A DNA stretch of 34,657 nucleotides, taken from contig NZ_QDFI01000045.1 of assembly GCF_003254465.1 (NCBI RefSeq), positions 1-34,657 on the forward strand. Direction: 5' to 3'. Position numbers and translations under genes: made by a program. The DNA comes from Meridianimarinicoccus zhengii (lineage in GTDB: Bacteria; Pseudomonadota; Alphaproteobacteria; Rhodobacterales; Rhodobacteraceae). The notes under the pieces were generated by a model, which was not told where the DNA came from, searched no databases, and saw only the letters and a list, made by a program, of their open reading frames with translations. The stretch's first letter is position 1, and each line of letters opens with the position of its first letter. Positions 8,268 to 15,985 of the stretch are shown here, piece by piece.

Positions 8268-9083
8268 CTAACCGAGCGGCACCAGCGGAAGGCCGGCCAG
8301 CGCCTGCCCGAACAGCGCAAGGGTCACACCGGCATGGCCGACCGCGGCGATCCGGACTGCACGCACCGCCCGCGATGCGCCCCGCCAGTCGAGCCACAGC
8401 CCCAGAAGCGGCAGGACCTGCATGGCGTGGATCGACGCGAAGTGCGCCGGGCGCAGGTCGCCCGTAACCCCGGACCAGCCCAGCAGCGGCAAGGTCGGCG
8501 CTCCTGTCGGATGCACCCCCACGACATGCCCGCCATGGACGCTCATGTATCCCGCGGCGATCAGGGTCAGCACGAAGCTAGCCAGGAACCCGAGCCAGAC
8601 ACCTTCACGCAGCCCGGCGGCCATCCGCGCGTCACCGTCGCGATACGCAACCCAGCCGACCACCGCCACGCCCAGCACCAGCGACACCGCGCCGACCCCC
8701 ATCAGGTAATAGAGATTTGCCTCGAACGGCGTGGCCATGTTGAAATGCGAGCGTTCCGCCCGCGCCGCCCTGTAGAACATGTAGGCCATCTCGCCCAGAT
8801 AGGCGGTAGCCATCACCCAGCCGGTCACGCGCAGGGTCCAACCGCCGCGCGCCCGCGGCGACAAACGCGCCTCCACCAGCGCGAGCGTGGCGAAGACCAC
8901 GACAAAGCTCAGCGCGAATTTCAGCGGCTTCATCCAGACCGGGACGCCCTCGATCGTCCGCGGATCGACGACGGCCCACAGCACGGACAACGCAAGCAGC
9001 ACAAGGGACATCACGGTCAACGTCCGGAACTGCGACGATGGTGCCGCGACAGTGGCGGGCATGGGTGTCTCAGACAGTGACAT
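8268..9083 (-). CDS. Polytopic membrane protein with conserved-looking His cluster, function unknown
   Basis: 271 aa from the ATG at 9083, preceded by GGGAGAG about 5 bp upstream. An ATG at 9140 has no such site and would add a polar extension. Seven or eight hydrophobic segments are seen. Histidines cluster late in the protein (YMSVHGGHVVGVHPTG and RPAHFASIHAMQ), next to predicted membrane helices, as in heme- or metal-binding membrane proteins (inference only). I do not recognise a named family. The start overlaps the upstream ABA4-like gene by 14 bp, so the two are co-translated. Both read away from the tetR gene at 9640. Confidence 0.75.
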   Translation of the reverse strand: MSLSETPMPATVAAPSSQFRTLTVMSLVLLALSVLWAVVDPRTIEGVPVWMKPLKFALSFVVVFATLALVEARLSPRARGGWTLRVTGWVMATAYLGEMAYMFYRAARAERSHFNMATPFEANLYYLMGVGAVSLVLGVAVVGWVAYRDGDARMAAGLREGVWLGFLASFVLTLIAAGYMSVHGGHVVGVHPTGAPTLPLLGWSGVTGDLRPAHFASIHAMQVLPLLGLWLDWRGASRAVRAVRIAAVGHAGVTLALFGQALAGLPLVPLG

Positions 9084-9537
9084 GGGACTCTCCCGTTCCA
9101 GCAAGGGCGCGCAACGGGCGATCCGCCGCGCGCAGGCCAAGCTCGGTCAGCGCGGCGACAAGGAACCCCAGCGGTCCCAGCATGAAGATCGCACCCAGGA
9201 CCGGGCCCTGCACGACGCGCCCGACCCCGGCGCGGTCCATCCGCGCGGCCATCACCGCACCCACGAACAGGTCGAAGGCAAGATAATGGACCCACCCCGC
9301 CAGCAGCGCCCACGGGTCCGCCATCAGCACGGCCACCGACGCAAGGCTGTCGAACCCGCCGCCCGTGCCGGAAAACCGGCTCAGGATCAGCGCGGCATAG
9401 ACCGCCGACAAACCGCTGGGAATGACCCAGAGCGGCAGCGCGTTGAGCCACCCGAAGCGGCGCGGCCCGAGGATCAGGATCAGCCAGCCGGCCATCGCCG
9501 CCATGCCCGCCTGTGAAAAGAGCATCTCCGGGGTCAT
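9070..9537 (-). CDS. ABA4-like (DUF4281) integral membrane protein
   Basis: 155 aa with four hydrophobic segments. Diagnostic pattern: an early GWLILILGPRRF, a central ADPWALLAGWVHYLAFDLFVG, then GPLGFLVAAL. WxHYLAFDLFVG is the signature of the ABA4-like/DUF4281 family. The plant member ABA4 is needed for neoxanthin formation; bacterial members are uncharacterised. GTGGAGA lies upstream of the ATG. It is the first gene of a two-gene unit with the His-rich membrane protein, divergent from a TetR regulator 102 bp away. Confidence 0.8.
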   Translation of the reverse strand: MTPEMLFSQAGMAAMAGWLILILGPRRFGWLNALPLWVIPSGLSAVYAALILSRFSGTGGGFDSLASVAVLMADPWALLAGWVHYLAFDLFVGAVMAARMDRAGVGRVVQGPVLGAIFMLGPLGFLVAALTELGLRAADRPLRALAGTGESHVTV

Positions 9538-9563
9538 TGCATGTCTCCACTGGAAATTACCGC

Positions 9564-9577
9564 TGTATATATATGCA
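9564..9577. promoter_or_regulatory. Near-palindrome in the divergent tetR/ABA4-like intergenic region
   Basis: TGTATATATATGCA is palindromic at 12 of 14 positions. It is the only AT-rich stretch of the 102-bp gap between the start codons, where the -10 region for the leftward gene pair is expected. It is a plausible operator for the adjacent TetR protein, but runs of TA are palindromic by nature, so confidence is limited. Confidence 0.4.
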
Positions 9578-9639
9578 CGGGATCGGCTTGCGCTGTCCAG
9601 CCTGAAAATTTACGGTGGACACATAATCGGGGCAGGCCC

Positions 9640-10248
9640 ATGAAAGACGGCAGGAAAAAGTATCACCACGGCGATCTGAAACCCGCGCTGATACGGGCGG
9701 GACTGGAGATTCTCGAACGGGACGGGCTGGAAGCCTTGTCGCTGCGCGCCATCGCCGCGCGCGTCGGCGTCAGCCATACCGCCCCGCGCAACCATTTCGA
9801 CGGGCTGACCGGCCTGCTGTCCGCCATCGCTGCCGAAGGCTTTCGCCGCCACGCCGCCGAGATGCGCCGCGGGGTCGAAGACCTGCCCAAGGGGCGCGCG
9901 CGCCTGCGCGCCGCCGCCGAAGGCTATGTCCGCTTCGCGCGGCAGTACCCGGCGCTCTTCCGGCTCATGTTCTCGCCGATGCTCTGCGCCCATGACGACC
10001 CCGACCTGGCCGCCGCCGCGGCCCAAAGCTACGGCGTGCTGCAGGATATCGCGGCGGGGCTCGACTGGGCACGCCCCGGCCCGCCGCACGACGACTCCGA
10101 GATCGAGGCCCGCCGCACCGAGATGATGCTCTGGAGCCTCGTGCACGGCTACGCGTCGCTGATGATCGAAGGGCGCGGCCCCCGCCGCCCTGACGGCACC
10201 CCCGTACTGGATGTGCTGGAGGTGATCCCGGTCTTCGACTACGCCTGA
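9640..10248 (+). CDS. TetR/AcrR-family transcriptional regulator (WHG-domain type)
   Basis: 202 aa from the ATG at 9640. The N-terminal HTH domain begins KYHHGDLKPALIRAGLEIL, with recognition region LSLRAIAARVGVSHTAPRNHF (residues about 34-53). The C-terminal part (RLRAAAEGYVRFARQYPALF then RLMF) matches the WHG ligand-binding domain of this TetR subgroup. An ATG 99 bp upstream is in frame, but it would cover the divergent promoter region and code for non-TetR sequence. It most likely represses the divergent ABA4-like/membrane gene pair and itself. Its stop is only 11 bp from the convergent dctM stop. Confidence 0.9.
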   Translation: MKDGRKKYHHGDLKPALIRAGLEILERDGLEALSLRAIAARVGVSHTAPRNHFDGLTGLLSAIAAEGFRRHAAEMRRGVEDLPKGRARLRAAAEGYVRFARQYPALFRLMFSPMLCAHDDPDLAAAAAQSYGVLQDIAAGLDWARPGPPHDDSEIEARRTEMMLWSLVHGYASLMIEGRGPRRPDGTPVLDVLEVIPVFDYA

Positions 10249-10259
10249 ACGCCGCAGCG

Positions 10260-11705
10260 TCACACGAGGCTGGGCAACCACAGCACGATCCCCGGAAACG
10301 CGACCAGCGCCGCGATGGTCAGCCCGTCGGCGATGAAGAACGGCATCACCCCGCGGAACACGTCCTGCACGCTCAGATCGTCCCGCACGCCTGCGACCAC
10401 GAAGCAGTTCAGCCCGATGGGCGGCGTGATCAGGCAGAACTCGGCCATCTTCACCACGAGGATCCCGAACCAGATCGCGCACATCGGCCCCGACATGCCG
10501 AAGGTGCTGTCGGCGGCGGCCACGTTCACCCCGCCGTTGAGCGCCATGACCGCCGGGAACACCACCGGCAGCGTCAGCAGCAGCATCCCGATCGCGTCCA
10601 TGAACATGCCCAGCACCGCATAGGCCAGCAGGATGCACACGAGGATCAGCATGGGCGACATCGTCAGCGACGTGATCCAGTCCGCGAAGGCCCCGGGCAG
10701 ATCGGCGAAGCCGAGAAACCGGACATAGATCAGCACCCCCCAGATGATGGAAAAGATCATCACGGACAGCTTGGCCGTATCCACCAGCGCGTCGCGGAAC
10801 TCCGTCCACCGCATGCCCTTCCAAAGCGCCATCAGGAACACGATGAACGCGCCGATGGCCCCGCCCTCGGTCGGCGTGCCCCAGCTGCTGCCGCCGAAGG
10901 GGATCTCGATCAGCCGGCCCGCGATCGTCACCTCGCCGGGGATCGGGTTGTAGACGAAGAACAGGATGATGACGACCACCGCCACGATGGGCAGCGCGGG
11001 CAGCAGGGCGGCGAAGCGCTGCGCCCATGTGAACCCGCCGACCGCCGGGCCGAAATTGCGGATCGTCAGCGCGAGCCCGATGATGATGGCGGCATAGACG
11101 CAGGCGGAAAACACCCCCGGCACGAACCCCGCCAGCAGCAGCATGCCCACGTCCTGTTCCACGATGATCGCGTAGATCACGAGGATGGCCGAGGGCGGGA
11201 TCAGCGACGCGAGCGTGCCCGCCGCCGCCACGACACCGGCGGCAAAGCGCTTGTCATAGCCGATGGCGAGCATTTCCGGGATGGCGATGCGCGCGAAGAC
11301 CGCCGATGTCGCCACCGACGCGCCCGACACCGCGGCGAAACCCGCCGTGGCGAAGACCGTGGACACCGCCAGCCCCCCCGGCACCCAGGCGATCCAGCGT
11401 TTCGCGGCCTCGAACAGCGCCTTGGTCAGGCCCGCGTAATAGGCCATGTAGCCGATCAGGATGAAGGTCGGGATCAGCGACAGCGCCTGGCTGGCCACCT
11501 TGGCATGGGGCACCTGCCCCGCCGTGCCCACGGCCACGTTCAACGCCCAGCCGAAATGTTCGATCCCGAAATCGCGCCGCGCCCAGAAGATCGCCACGAG
11601 CCCGACGATCCCGGCGAATGCCGCTGCGAACGCCACGCGCATCCCGAGGATCACGAGGACCAGCAGAAAGCCCGTGACCCACAGGCCGATGTCGAGAGAC
11701 TCCAT
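10260..11705 (-). CDS. TRAP transporter large permease subunit, DctM type (TRAP 1)
   Basis: 481 aa, somewhat longer than the usual ~430. About 12 or more hydrophobic segments; typical DctM features include ASLIPPSAILVIYAIIVEQD and the C-terminal ITPPIGLNCFVV. It forms the sodium-driven channel of a tripartite importer with the DctQ and DctP proteins encoded just upstream. The ATG is preceded by GAGGAGGG, which overlaps the stop of dctQ. A hydrophilic loop at about residues 255-285 accounts for part of the extra length. The substrate is unknown. Confidence 0.93.
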   Translation of the reverse strand: MESLDIGLWVTGFLLVLVILGMRVAFAAAFAGIVGLVAIFWARRDFGIEHFGWALNVAVGTAGQVPHAKVASQALSLIPTFILIGYMAYYAGLTKALFEAAKRWIAWVPGGLAVSTVFATAGFAAVSGASVATSAVFARIAIPEMLAIGYDKRFAAGVVAAAGTLASLIPPSAILVIYAIIVEQDVGMLLLAGFVPGVFSACVYAAIIIGLALTIRNFGPAVGGFTWAQRFAALLPALPIVAVVVIILFFVYNPIPGEVTIAGRLIEIPFGGSSWGTPTEGGAIGAFIVFLMALWKGMRWTEFRDALVDTAKLSVMIFSIIWGVLIYVRFLGFADLPGAFADWITSLTMSPMLILVCILLAYAVLGMFMDAIGMLLLTLPVVFPAVMALNGGVNVAAADSTFGMSGPMCAIWFGILVVKMAEFCLITPPIGLNCFVVAGVRDDLSVQDVFRGVMPFFIADGLTIAALVAFPGIVLWLPSLV

Positions 11706-11717
11706 CCCGTGCCCTCC

Positions 11718-12350
11718 TCAGGCGTCGCGGCCGGACACCTGCCGGGCCTCCATCGCGGCTTGGGTCGCCACGTCGGTCATCAGCGGCACGGCGACGGGCG
11801 CGTCCGCCCCCGCGACGAAGGCCCGCCCATAGCCCCAGAGCTGCAGGCACAGCCGAACCACCAGCACCACAAGCGCCACGGGCACCACCAGCTTCGCGGG
11901 CCAGATCGGCAGGCCGATATCCATCGAACTGTCGCGGCTCCAGAGCGGCAGCGACATATCGAAACTGCGCAGGAAATGCGCCCAGCTTCCGTCCAGCAGC
12001 AACACCGCCACCAGCAGGATCGCCAGCGTCGTGACGAATTCCGCCGCCCACAGCGCGCGGCCCTTCAGCGCGCCGACGACGATATCCATGCGGATATGCC
12101 CACCTTCGCGCCGCACGTAGGACACGCCGAAGATGGCGATGACCGGCATCAACTGCTCGATCCAGTCCACGTAGCCGGGCAGCGGCGCACCCAGGAAATT
12201 GCGCCCGCCCACGGACACGACCGCCAGCATCATCAGCGCGAAGACGGTCAGCCCGCCCGTCAGGATCATCGCGTACTCGACCCGCGACAGGGCACGGTCG
12301 AGGCGCGACAGCAGACTGTCGTCGGACAGGACGCGCGAGGCTCCGGCCAT
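11718..12350 (-). CDS. TRAP transporter small permease subunit, DctQ type (TRAP 1)
   Basis: 210 aa from the ATG at 12350 (MAGASRVLSDD), chosen because AGGAGAC lies just upstream of it. An in-frame ATG 48 bp earlier lacks this. Four hydrophobic segments fit the DctQ fold, with the typical GGHIRMDIV motif (FVRREGGHIRMDIVV) in the second half. It links the periplasmic binding protein to DctM. It ends 12 bp before dctM. Confidence 0.88.
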   Translation of the reverse strand: MAGASRVLSDDSLLSRLDRALSRVEYAMILTGGLTVFALMMLAVVSVGGRNFLGAPLPGYVDWIEQLMPVIAIFGVSYVRREGGHIRMDIVVGALKGRALWAAEFVTTLAILLVAVLLLDGSWAHFLRSFDMSLPLWSRDSSMDIGLPIWPAKLVVPVALVVLVVRLCLQLWGYGRAFVAGADAPVAVPLMTDVATQAAMEARQVSGRDA

Positions 12351-12374
12351 GGCATGTCTCCTGAATGGCAAGGC

Positions 12375-12408
12375 GGCCGCGATCGCGCCCGAAGGCACCG
12401 CCGCGGCC
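12375..12408. repeat. Intercistronic hairpin between dctP and dctQ (TRAP 1)
   Basis: Arms GGCCGCG (12375-12381) and CGCGGCC (12402-12408) sit in the short gap between the binding-protein stop and the dctQ ribosome binding site. A stem here could protect the 3' end of the binding-protein message, which is usually needed in excess over the permease. Confidence 0.4.
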
Positions 12409-12423
12409 AGGTCGGTCAGCGGA

Positions 12424-13434
12424 TCAGCTGCCGTCGGCGATCAGGCCGGTCACGAAGTCGTACAGTTCCTGCGCGGGCAGGCCCCGCGCGCTGTTCTGCT
12501 CGATCCATTCGGCAGCGGCGGGGGCCGCCGCGGCCTCGCGGAATGCAGAGATTTCCTCGGCGTCGAAGGTGATCCGCTCGATCTCCCGCTCGTCCAGCGC
12601 CGGACCCCAGGCCTGCATCGTCTCGTTCTCGTAGAAGTCGAGATAGTAGTCCAGCGACTCGTCCACGGCGCCCATCAGCACCTCGCGGTGGTCGTCGGGC
12701 AGCGCATCCAGCGCGTCGCGGTTCACGACCACCGGGCAGTTGACCGTGCCGGGGTTGAGGTTCGTGGTCCACCATTCGCCGTTCTCGATCGTGCCGAAGG
12801 ACATGTGCGCATGGGGCGCGAAGCTGACCGCGCGCACCACGCCACTGTCCATGGCCTGCCGCACCTCGGTCGCGGACATGGACGTGGGAACCGCACCCAC
12901 CGTGCTCATGGCGGCCCCGATCCCGCCCGTGGCGCGCACCGTCAGCCCTTCGAAATCGTCCAGGCTTTCGGGCGCATCGCCCACGCCGACAAGGTTGTAC
13001 TGCGGCAGCGGCGACGGCATCAGCAGTACCGCGTTCCACTTGGCAAGGTCCGCCACCGCGGCCGGGTGCTGGTAGAGCGCCATGGACACCGCCGCCTCCT
13101 GCTCCAGCGTCTCGACGCCGAGGAAGGGCAGTTCCAGAACGGTGATCGATGGGTTCTTGTCCGGGTGATAACCCGCGCAGAACTGCGCCATCTCGAACGC
13201 GCCGATGGAGATCCCGTCAAGGTTCTCGCGGTTGGAACTCAGTCCGCCGTAGGAGATGTTCATGGTGAACGCGCCGTCTGTGCGCGCCGCGACCAGCTCG
13301 GCCAGCTTTTCCACGTGTTCGGTGAACGCGCGCCGCTGTCCCCAAAGGGAAACGTTCCATTCCGTGGCCATCGCCTCGGTGCCGATGGCCAGGGTGAGTG
13401 TCGCCAGCGCCGTGCGGGCAAGAAGTCTGTGCAT
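12424..13434 (-). CDS. TRAP transporter substrate-binding protein, DctP family (TRAP 1)
   Basis: 336 aa from the ATG at 13434, which has GGGAGG just upstream. The N-terminus is a Sec signal peptide (MHRLLARTALATLTLAIG, cleavage near AMA-TEW). The mature protein has the DctP fold, with the ligand-anchoring Arg at about 167 (GLTVRATGG). The motif FAPHAHMSFG is where the ligand pocket of related proteins lies. The substrate is not readable from sequence; carboxylates are usual for the family. It is the first gene of the P-Q-M operon. Confidence 0.93.
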   Translation of the reverse strand: MHRLLARTALATLTLAIGTEAMATEWNVSLWGQRRAFTEHVEKLAELVAARTDGAFTMNISYGGLSSNRENLDGISIGAFEMAQFCAGYHPDKNPSITVLELPFLGVETLEQEAAVSMALYQHPAAVADLAKWNAVLLMPSPLPQYNLVGVGDAPESLDDFEGLTVRATGGIGAAMSTVGAVPTSMSATEVRQAMDSGVVRAVSFAPHAHMSFGTIENGEWWTTNLNPGTVNCPVVVNRDALDALPDDHREVLMGAVDESLDYYLDFYENETMQAWGPALDEREIERITFDAEEISAFREAAAAPAAAEWIEQNSARGLPAQELYDFVTGLIADGS

Positions 13435-13474
13435 GTGGGCCTCCCGTGTTGTCATGCGGTCTTGTTTTGACCTC

Positions 13475-13503
13475 ACTATTCATTGCCGCGGCGCAGATGT
13501 GAA
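13475..13503 (-). promoter_or_regulatory. Candidate promoter of TRAP 1 operon
   Basis: On the minus strand, TTCACA (13503-13498) and AATAGT (13480-13475) are separated by 17 bp, about 40 bp before the dctP start. The -35 coincides with a TTCACAT half-site identical to the arms of the two palindromes at 13679 and 13740. Confidence 0.35.
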
Positions 13504-13567
13504 CGACGAATTGCCCCCGCGGCCCCCGAAGCACCCCGTCCCGCGCCGGTGACGGTGATCCAGATGC

Positions 13568-13614
13568 CCCGCCTGCGGCGGGACACGATGCCTTGCCCCC
13601 GCATCCGCGGGGGC
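13568..13614. repeat. Two hairpins in the dctP/DUF2852 intergenic region
   Basis: CCCGCC-TGC-GGCGGG (13568-13582) and GCCCCCGC-ATCC-GCGGGGGC (13595-13614) are perfect stems. Neither is followed by a T-run. They lie in the middle of the 342-bp gap between two divergent units and may be REP-like or simply structural. Confidence 0.4.
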
Positions 13615-13678
13615 GAACGAAACGCGCGGCGTGCCGGTCGCACGGGGTCGTAAACATGGGCGCGGCGCCGTGCGCCAC

Positions 13679-13703
13679 GCGATGTGAAAGAAATTCACAT
13701 CGC
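13679..13703. promoter_or_regulatory. Operator-like palindrome, upstream copy (DUF2852 promoter)
   Basis: GCGATGTGAA-AGAAA-TTCACATCGC: two perfect 10-bp arms with a 5-bp centre. The core ATGTGAA-N5-TTCACAT recurs at 13740-13758. The spacing (TGTGA-N7-TCACA) is one base longer than a CRP site, so another regulator is more likely. It sits just upstream of the candidate -35 at 13707. Confidence 0.75.
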
Positions 13704-13706
13704 CCC

Positions 13707-13735
13707 TTGAAACCCGCCCGTCCACCTCCGATCTA
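13707..13735 (+). promoter_or_regulatory. Candidate promoter of DUF2852 gene
   Basis: TTGAAA (13707-13712) is followed after 17 bp by GATCTA (13730-13735). The -35 is good and the -10 is weak. It lies exactly between the two palindromes, which supports its use. Confidence 0.4.
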
Positions 13736-13739
13736 GGCA

Positions 13740-13758
13740 ATGTGAAAGACATTCACAT
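13740..13758. promoter_or_regulatory. Operator-like palindrome, downstream copy (DUF2852 promoter)
   Basis: ATGTGAA-AGACA-TTCACAT has the same 7-bp arms and the same 5-bp spacing as the upstream site, 58 bp away start to start. It lies at the expected transcription start, 18 bp before the DUF2852 ATG, over which a bound repressor would block initiation. Confidence 0.75.
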
Positions 13759-13776
13759 GACACAACGGAGAGAGAC

Positions 13777-14160
13777 ATGAACACCGTCGCATCATGGCCC
13801 ATGGCGGCCGAAACCTGGCTGGACGAACGCGGCAAGGGCGCGTGGATCGCGGCCATGGTTCTGGGTTTCATCCTGTTCTGGCCCGTGGGTCTCGCCCTTC
13901 TCGCCTACATGATCTGGAGCAAGCGCATGTTCACCAATTGCAGCCGCCGCAGCCGCACCGCACGCACCGCGCTGGGATCGTCCGGCAACACCGCCTTCGA
14001 CGCCTACAAGGCCGACACCCTGCGCCGGCTCGAAGAAGAACAGGCGAATTTCCAGGACTTTCTCAAACGCCTGCGCGCCGCCAAGGACAAGGCCGAGTTC
14101 GACCAGTTCATGGAAGACCGCGCCCGCAAGACCGACAGCGCAGACAGCGCGCAGGCGTGA
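13777..14160 (+). CDS. DUF2852 small membrane protein
   Basis: 127 aa. One strong hydrophobic stretch (AAMVLGFILFWPVGLALLAYMIW, residues about 25-47) is followed by SKRM and a polar, helical C-terminal half rich in Glu, Lys and Arg (LRRLEEEQANFQDFLKRLR). This is the DUF2852 pattern, a family of unknown function common in Rhodobacterales. The ribosome binding site GGAGAGAG lies 4-11 bp before the ATG. It is the first gene after the promoter flanked by two identical palindromes, so it looks tightly regulated. The RDD gene follows 64 bp downstream. Confidence 0.85.
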   Translation: MNTVASWPMAAETWLDERGKGAWIAAMVLGFILFWPVGLALLAYMIWSKRMFTNCSRRSRTARTALGSSGNTAFDAYKADTLRRLEEEQANFQDFLKRLRAAKDKAEFDQFMEDRARKTDSADSAQA

Positions 14161-14224
14161 CCCGGCGCACGGTCCCTGCCGCGGCCCCTTGCGGGCCGTG
14201 GCCCCACGCATCAGGATAGCCCCC

Positions 14225-14689
14225 ATGATCCACGACACGACGACGCCAAGCATGACCGGCCTTCCCGACCCCGACCTCTTCCCCGAGATCTACGCCGACA
14301 CCGTCGTGAAGCGCTTCTTCGCGTGGATCGTCGACACCGTCGCCATCACGCTCATCAGCATCCTCGCGATTCCCTTCACGGCCTTCGTGGGGCTGTTCCT
14401 GTTCGCCGGGCTCTTCGTGCTCGTCAGCCTCGTCTACCGCATCGCGTCCCTCGCGCACTGGTCGGCCACGCCCGGCATGCGCCTCATGGCGATGGAGATC
14501 CGCGCCCGCGACGGCGGCCCGCTCGACCTGCCCACCGCCGCCCTGCACACGATCGGCTATCTCTTCATGTCCGCGGTCGTGATCCTGCAGGCGATCTCCA
14601 TCATCCTCATGCTGACCTCGCCCCGCGGGCAGGGCCTGCACGACCAGCTCCTCGGCACCGCCCCGGTCAATCGCCACCGCATGGCCTGA
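14225..14689 (+). CDS. RDD-family membrane protein
   Basis: 154 aa from the ATG at 14225. The RDD domain starts at about residue 25 ([18 protein letters not shown], carrying the R...D pair) and continues through [15 protein letters not shown]. Three hydrophobic segments are seen. It ends with GLHDQLLGT, where the second conserved Asp sits. The family is of unknown or varied function; some members act in ion exchange. It is probably co-transcribed with DUF2852. Confidence 0.85.
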   Translation: MIHDTTTPSMTGLPDPDLFPEIYADTVVKRFFAWIVDTVAITLISILAIPFTAFVGLFLFAGLFVLVSLVYRIASLAHWSATPGMRLMAMEIRARDGGPLDLPTAALHTIGYLFMSAVVILQAISIILMLTSPRGQGLHDQLLGTAPVNRHRMA

Positions 14690-14704
14690 CCCTTGCAAGG
14701 GGGC

Positions 14705-14733
14705 TTGGCGACACCCCCCGGCGTTGCTACGTT
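14705..14733 (+). promoter_or_regulatory. Candidate promoter of bpt
   Basis: TTGGCG (14705-14710) and TACGTT (14728-14733) are separated by 17 bp in the 68-bp gap before bpt, placing a start site about 20 bp upstream of its ATG. Confidence 0.4.
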
Positions 14734-14757
14734 TTCACAACGCACCCGAGGAGAGCC

Positions 14758-15597
14758 ATGCGCCACACCCTGCCCATCGCGCCGCAGTTCTACGTGACGG
14801 CCCCACAGCCCTGCCCCTATCTCGCGGGGCGGATGGAGCGCAAACTGTTCACCGCGCTCCAGGGCGACCATGCCGACACGCTCAACGACGCGCTCTCCAA
14901 GCAGGGCTTCCGCCGGTCCCAGAACGTGCTCTACCGCCCCTCCTGTGCCGACTGCGCCGCCTGCATGTCCGCGCGCATCCGCGTCGCGGATTTCGTGCCC
15001 TCGCGCAGCCAGCGCCGCACCGCGAACCGCAATGCCGACCTCGCCCGCCGCGTCCGCGCCAGCTGGGCGAGCGAGGAACAGTTCGCGCTCTTCCGCCGCT
15101 ATCTCGACAGCCGCCACGCCACCGGCGGGATGGCCGACATGGACATCTTCGAATTCGCCGCGATGATCGAGGAAACGCCGATCCGGTCGCGCGTCATCGA
15201 ATACGAATACGCGCCCGACAAGGGCATGGCCCTGGGCGATCTCGCGGCCGTGTGCCTGACCGACATGCTCGATGACGGTCTCAGCCTCGTCTATTCCTTC
15301 TACGATCCCGACGCGGGCCGCCGCAGCCTCGGCACCCATGTGATCCTCGACCATGTGGAGATCGCCCGCGAGATGGGCCTGCCTTACGTCTATCTCGGCT
15401 ACTGGGTGCCCGGCAGCCCGAAGATGGGCTACAAGGCCGGCTTCTCGGCGCTGGAGATCTACAAGGGCGGCGCCTGGCAGGACATCGGCGACCCGGAGGA
15501 CCACACGACCGAAACCCACCCCCTGTCGGTCGATCCCATCGCCGAACAGGTCGCGCGAATTTCCCTGCCCGATACGCTGATGACGGGCCGCGGCTGA
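14758..15597 (+). CDS. bpt: Aspartate/glutamate leucyltransferase (L/F- or R-transferase-like)
   Basis: 279 aa. The start at 14758 is set by GAGGAGAG just upstream; the frame is open further up but overlaps the RDD gene. N-terminal ATE domain with [17 protein letters not shown] and the SCADCAAC cysteine pair. C-terminal ATE/GNAT-like domain with [21 protein letters not shown] and [15 protein letters not shown]. Bpt transfers leucine from Leu-tRNA to proteins with N-terminal Asp or Glu, marking them for N-end-rule degradation by ClpAP with ClpS. It is cytoplasmic. The length matches bacterial Bpt (about 250-280 aa). Confidence 0.95.
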   Translation: MRHTLPIAPQFYVTAPQPCPYLAGRMERKLFTALQGDHADTLNDALSKQGFRRSQNVLYRPSCADCAACMSARIRVADFVPSRSQRRTANRNADLARRVRASWASEEQFALFRRYLDSRHATGGMADMDIFEFAAMIEETPIRSRVIEYEYAPDKGMALGDLAAVCLTDMLDDGLSLVYSFYDPDAGRRSLGTHVILDHVEIAREMGLPYVYLGYWVPGSPKMGYKAGFSALEIYKGGAWQDIGDPEDHTTETHPLSVDPIAEQVARISLPDTLMTGRG

Positions 15598-15930
15598 CCG
15601 GCTGTCCGACGCCTCGCCGGCAACTAGCCTCAAGCCCCGAACAAACGCCCGGCACCAACCAACCGTCCGGCCCGGGTGCAAACCCGGGCAGCGCCCGCTC
15701 GCCGCGTTGCGCGTTCCGCCCTCGAACCCTCCCCGGAGGCTTCGCCGCATCGCGGACCGGCCGTCACCCCTCCCCCGGGAGGGTGCGTTGGCGATGTCAC
15801 ACGCCATACACCCGACATGAGTGCTTAAAGCCACAACGCTCGGCGGATACGCCGCACCGCGCCCACCCAGGCTCGGGCGCGCCCCTCATCGCGCAGCGGG
15901 ATAAATCCCGAAACGCCCCGTTTTCCCGAC
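15598..15930. other. Intergenic region with hairpins, no gene seen
   Basis: About 330 bp without a credible gene. It contains a perfect hairpin CCCGGGT-GCAA-ACCCGGG (15671-15688) and GC-rich imperfect inverted repeats around 15727-15785 (CCCTCCCCGG, CTCCCCCGGGAG). None is followed by a T-run. The base pattern resembles dispersed intergenic repeats of Rhodobacterales, but only one copy is in the window. Confidence 0.4.
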
Positions 15931-15960
15931 TTGCCCGCCCGCCCGCGCCCCGCCTACCGT
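15931..15960 (+). promoter_or_regulatory. Candidate promoter of the pentapeptide-repeat gene
   Basis: TTGCCC (15931-15936) is followed after 18 bp by TACCGT (15955-15960), 25 bp before the ATG. The hexamers are weak, but the position is good. Confidence 0.35.
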
Positions 15961-15985
15961 GGACCGACCCACGGGCGGAGGCACC

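Noticed and set aside
9541-9639. Earlier start for the TetR regulator
   Set aside because: The extra 33 residues do not look like TetR sequence and would cover the divergent promoter region.
13568-13614. Terminators in the dctP/DUF2852 gap
   Set aside because: Stems are perfect but no T-run follows on either strand, and both neighbouring genes read away from them.
13679-13758. Possible CRP/FNR binding sites
   Set aside because: TGTGA and TCACA are separated by 7 bp, not 6 as in CRP sites, and the motif is not FNR-like.
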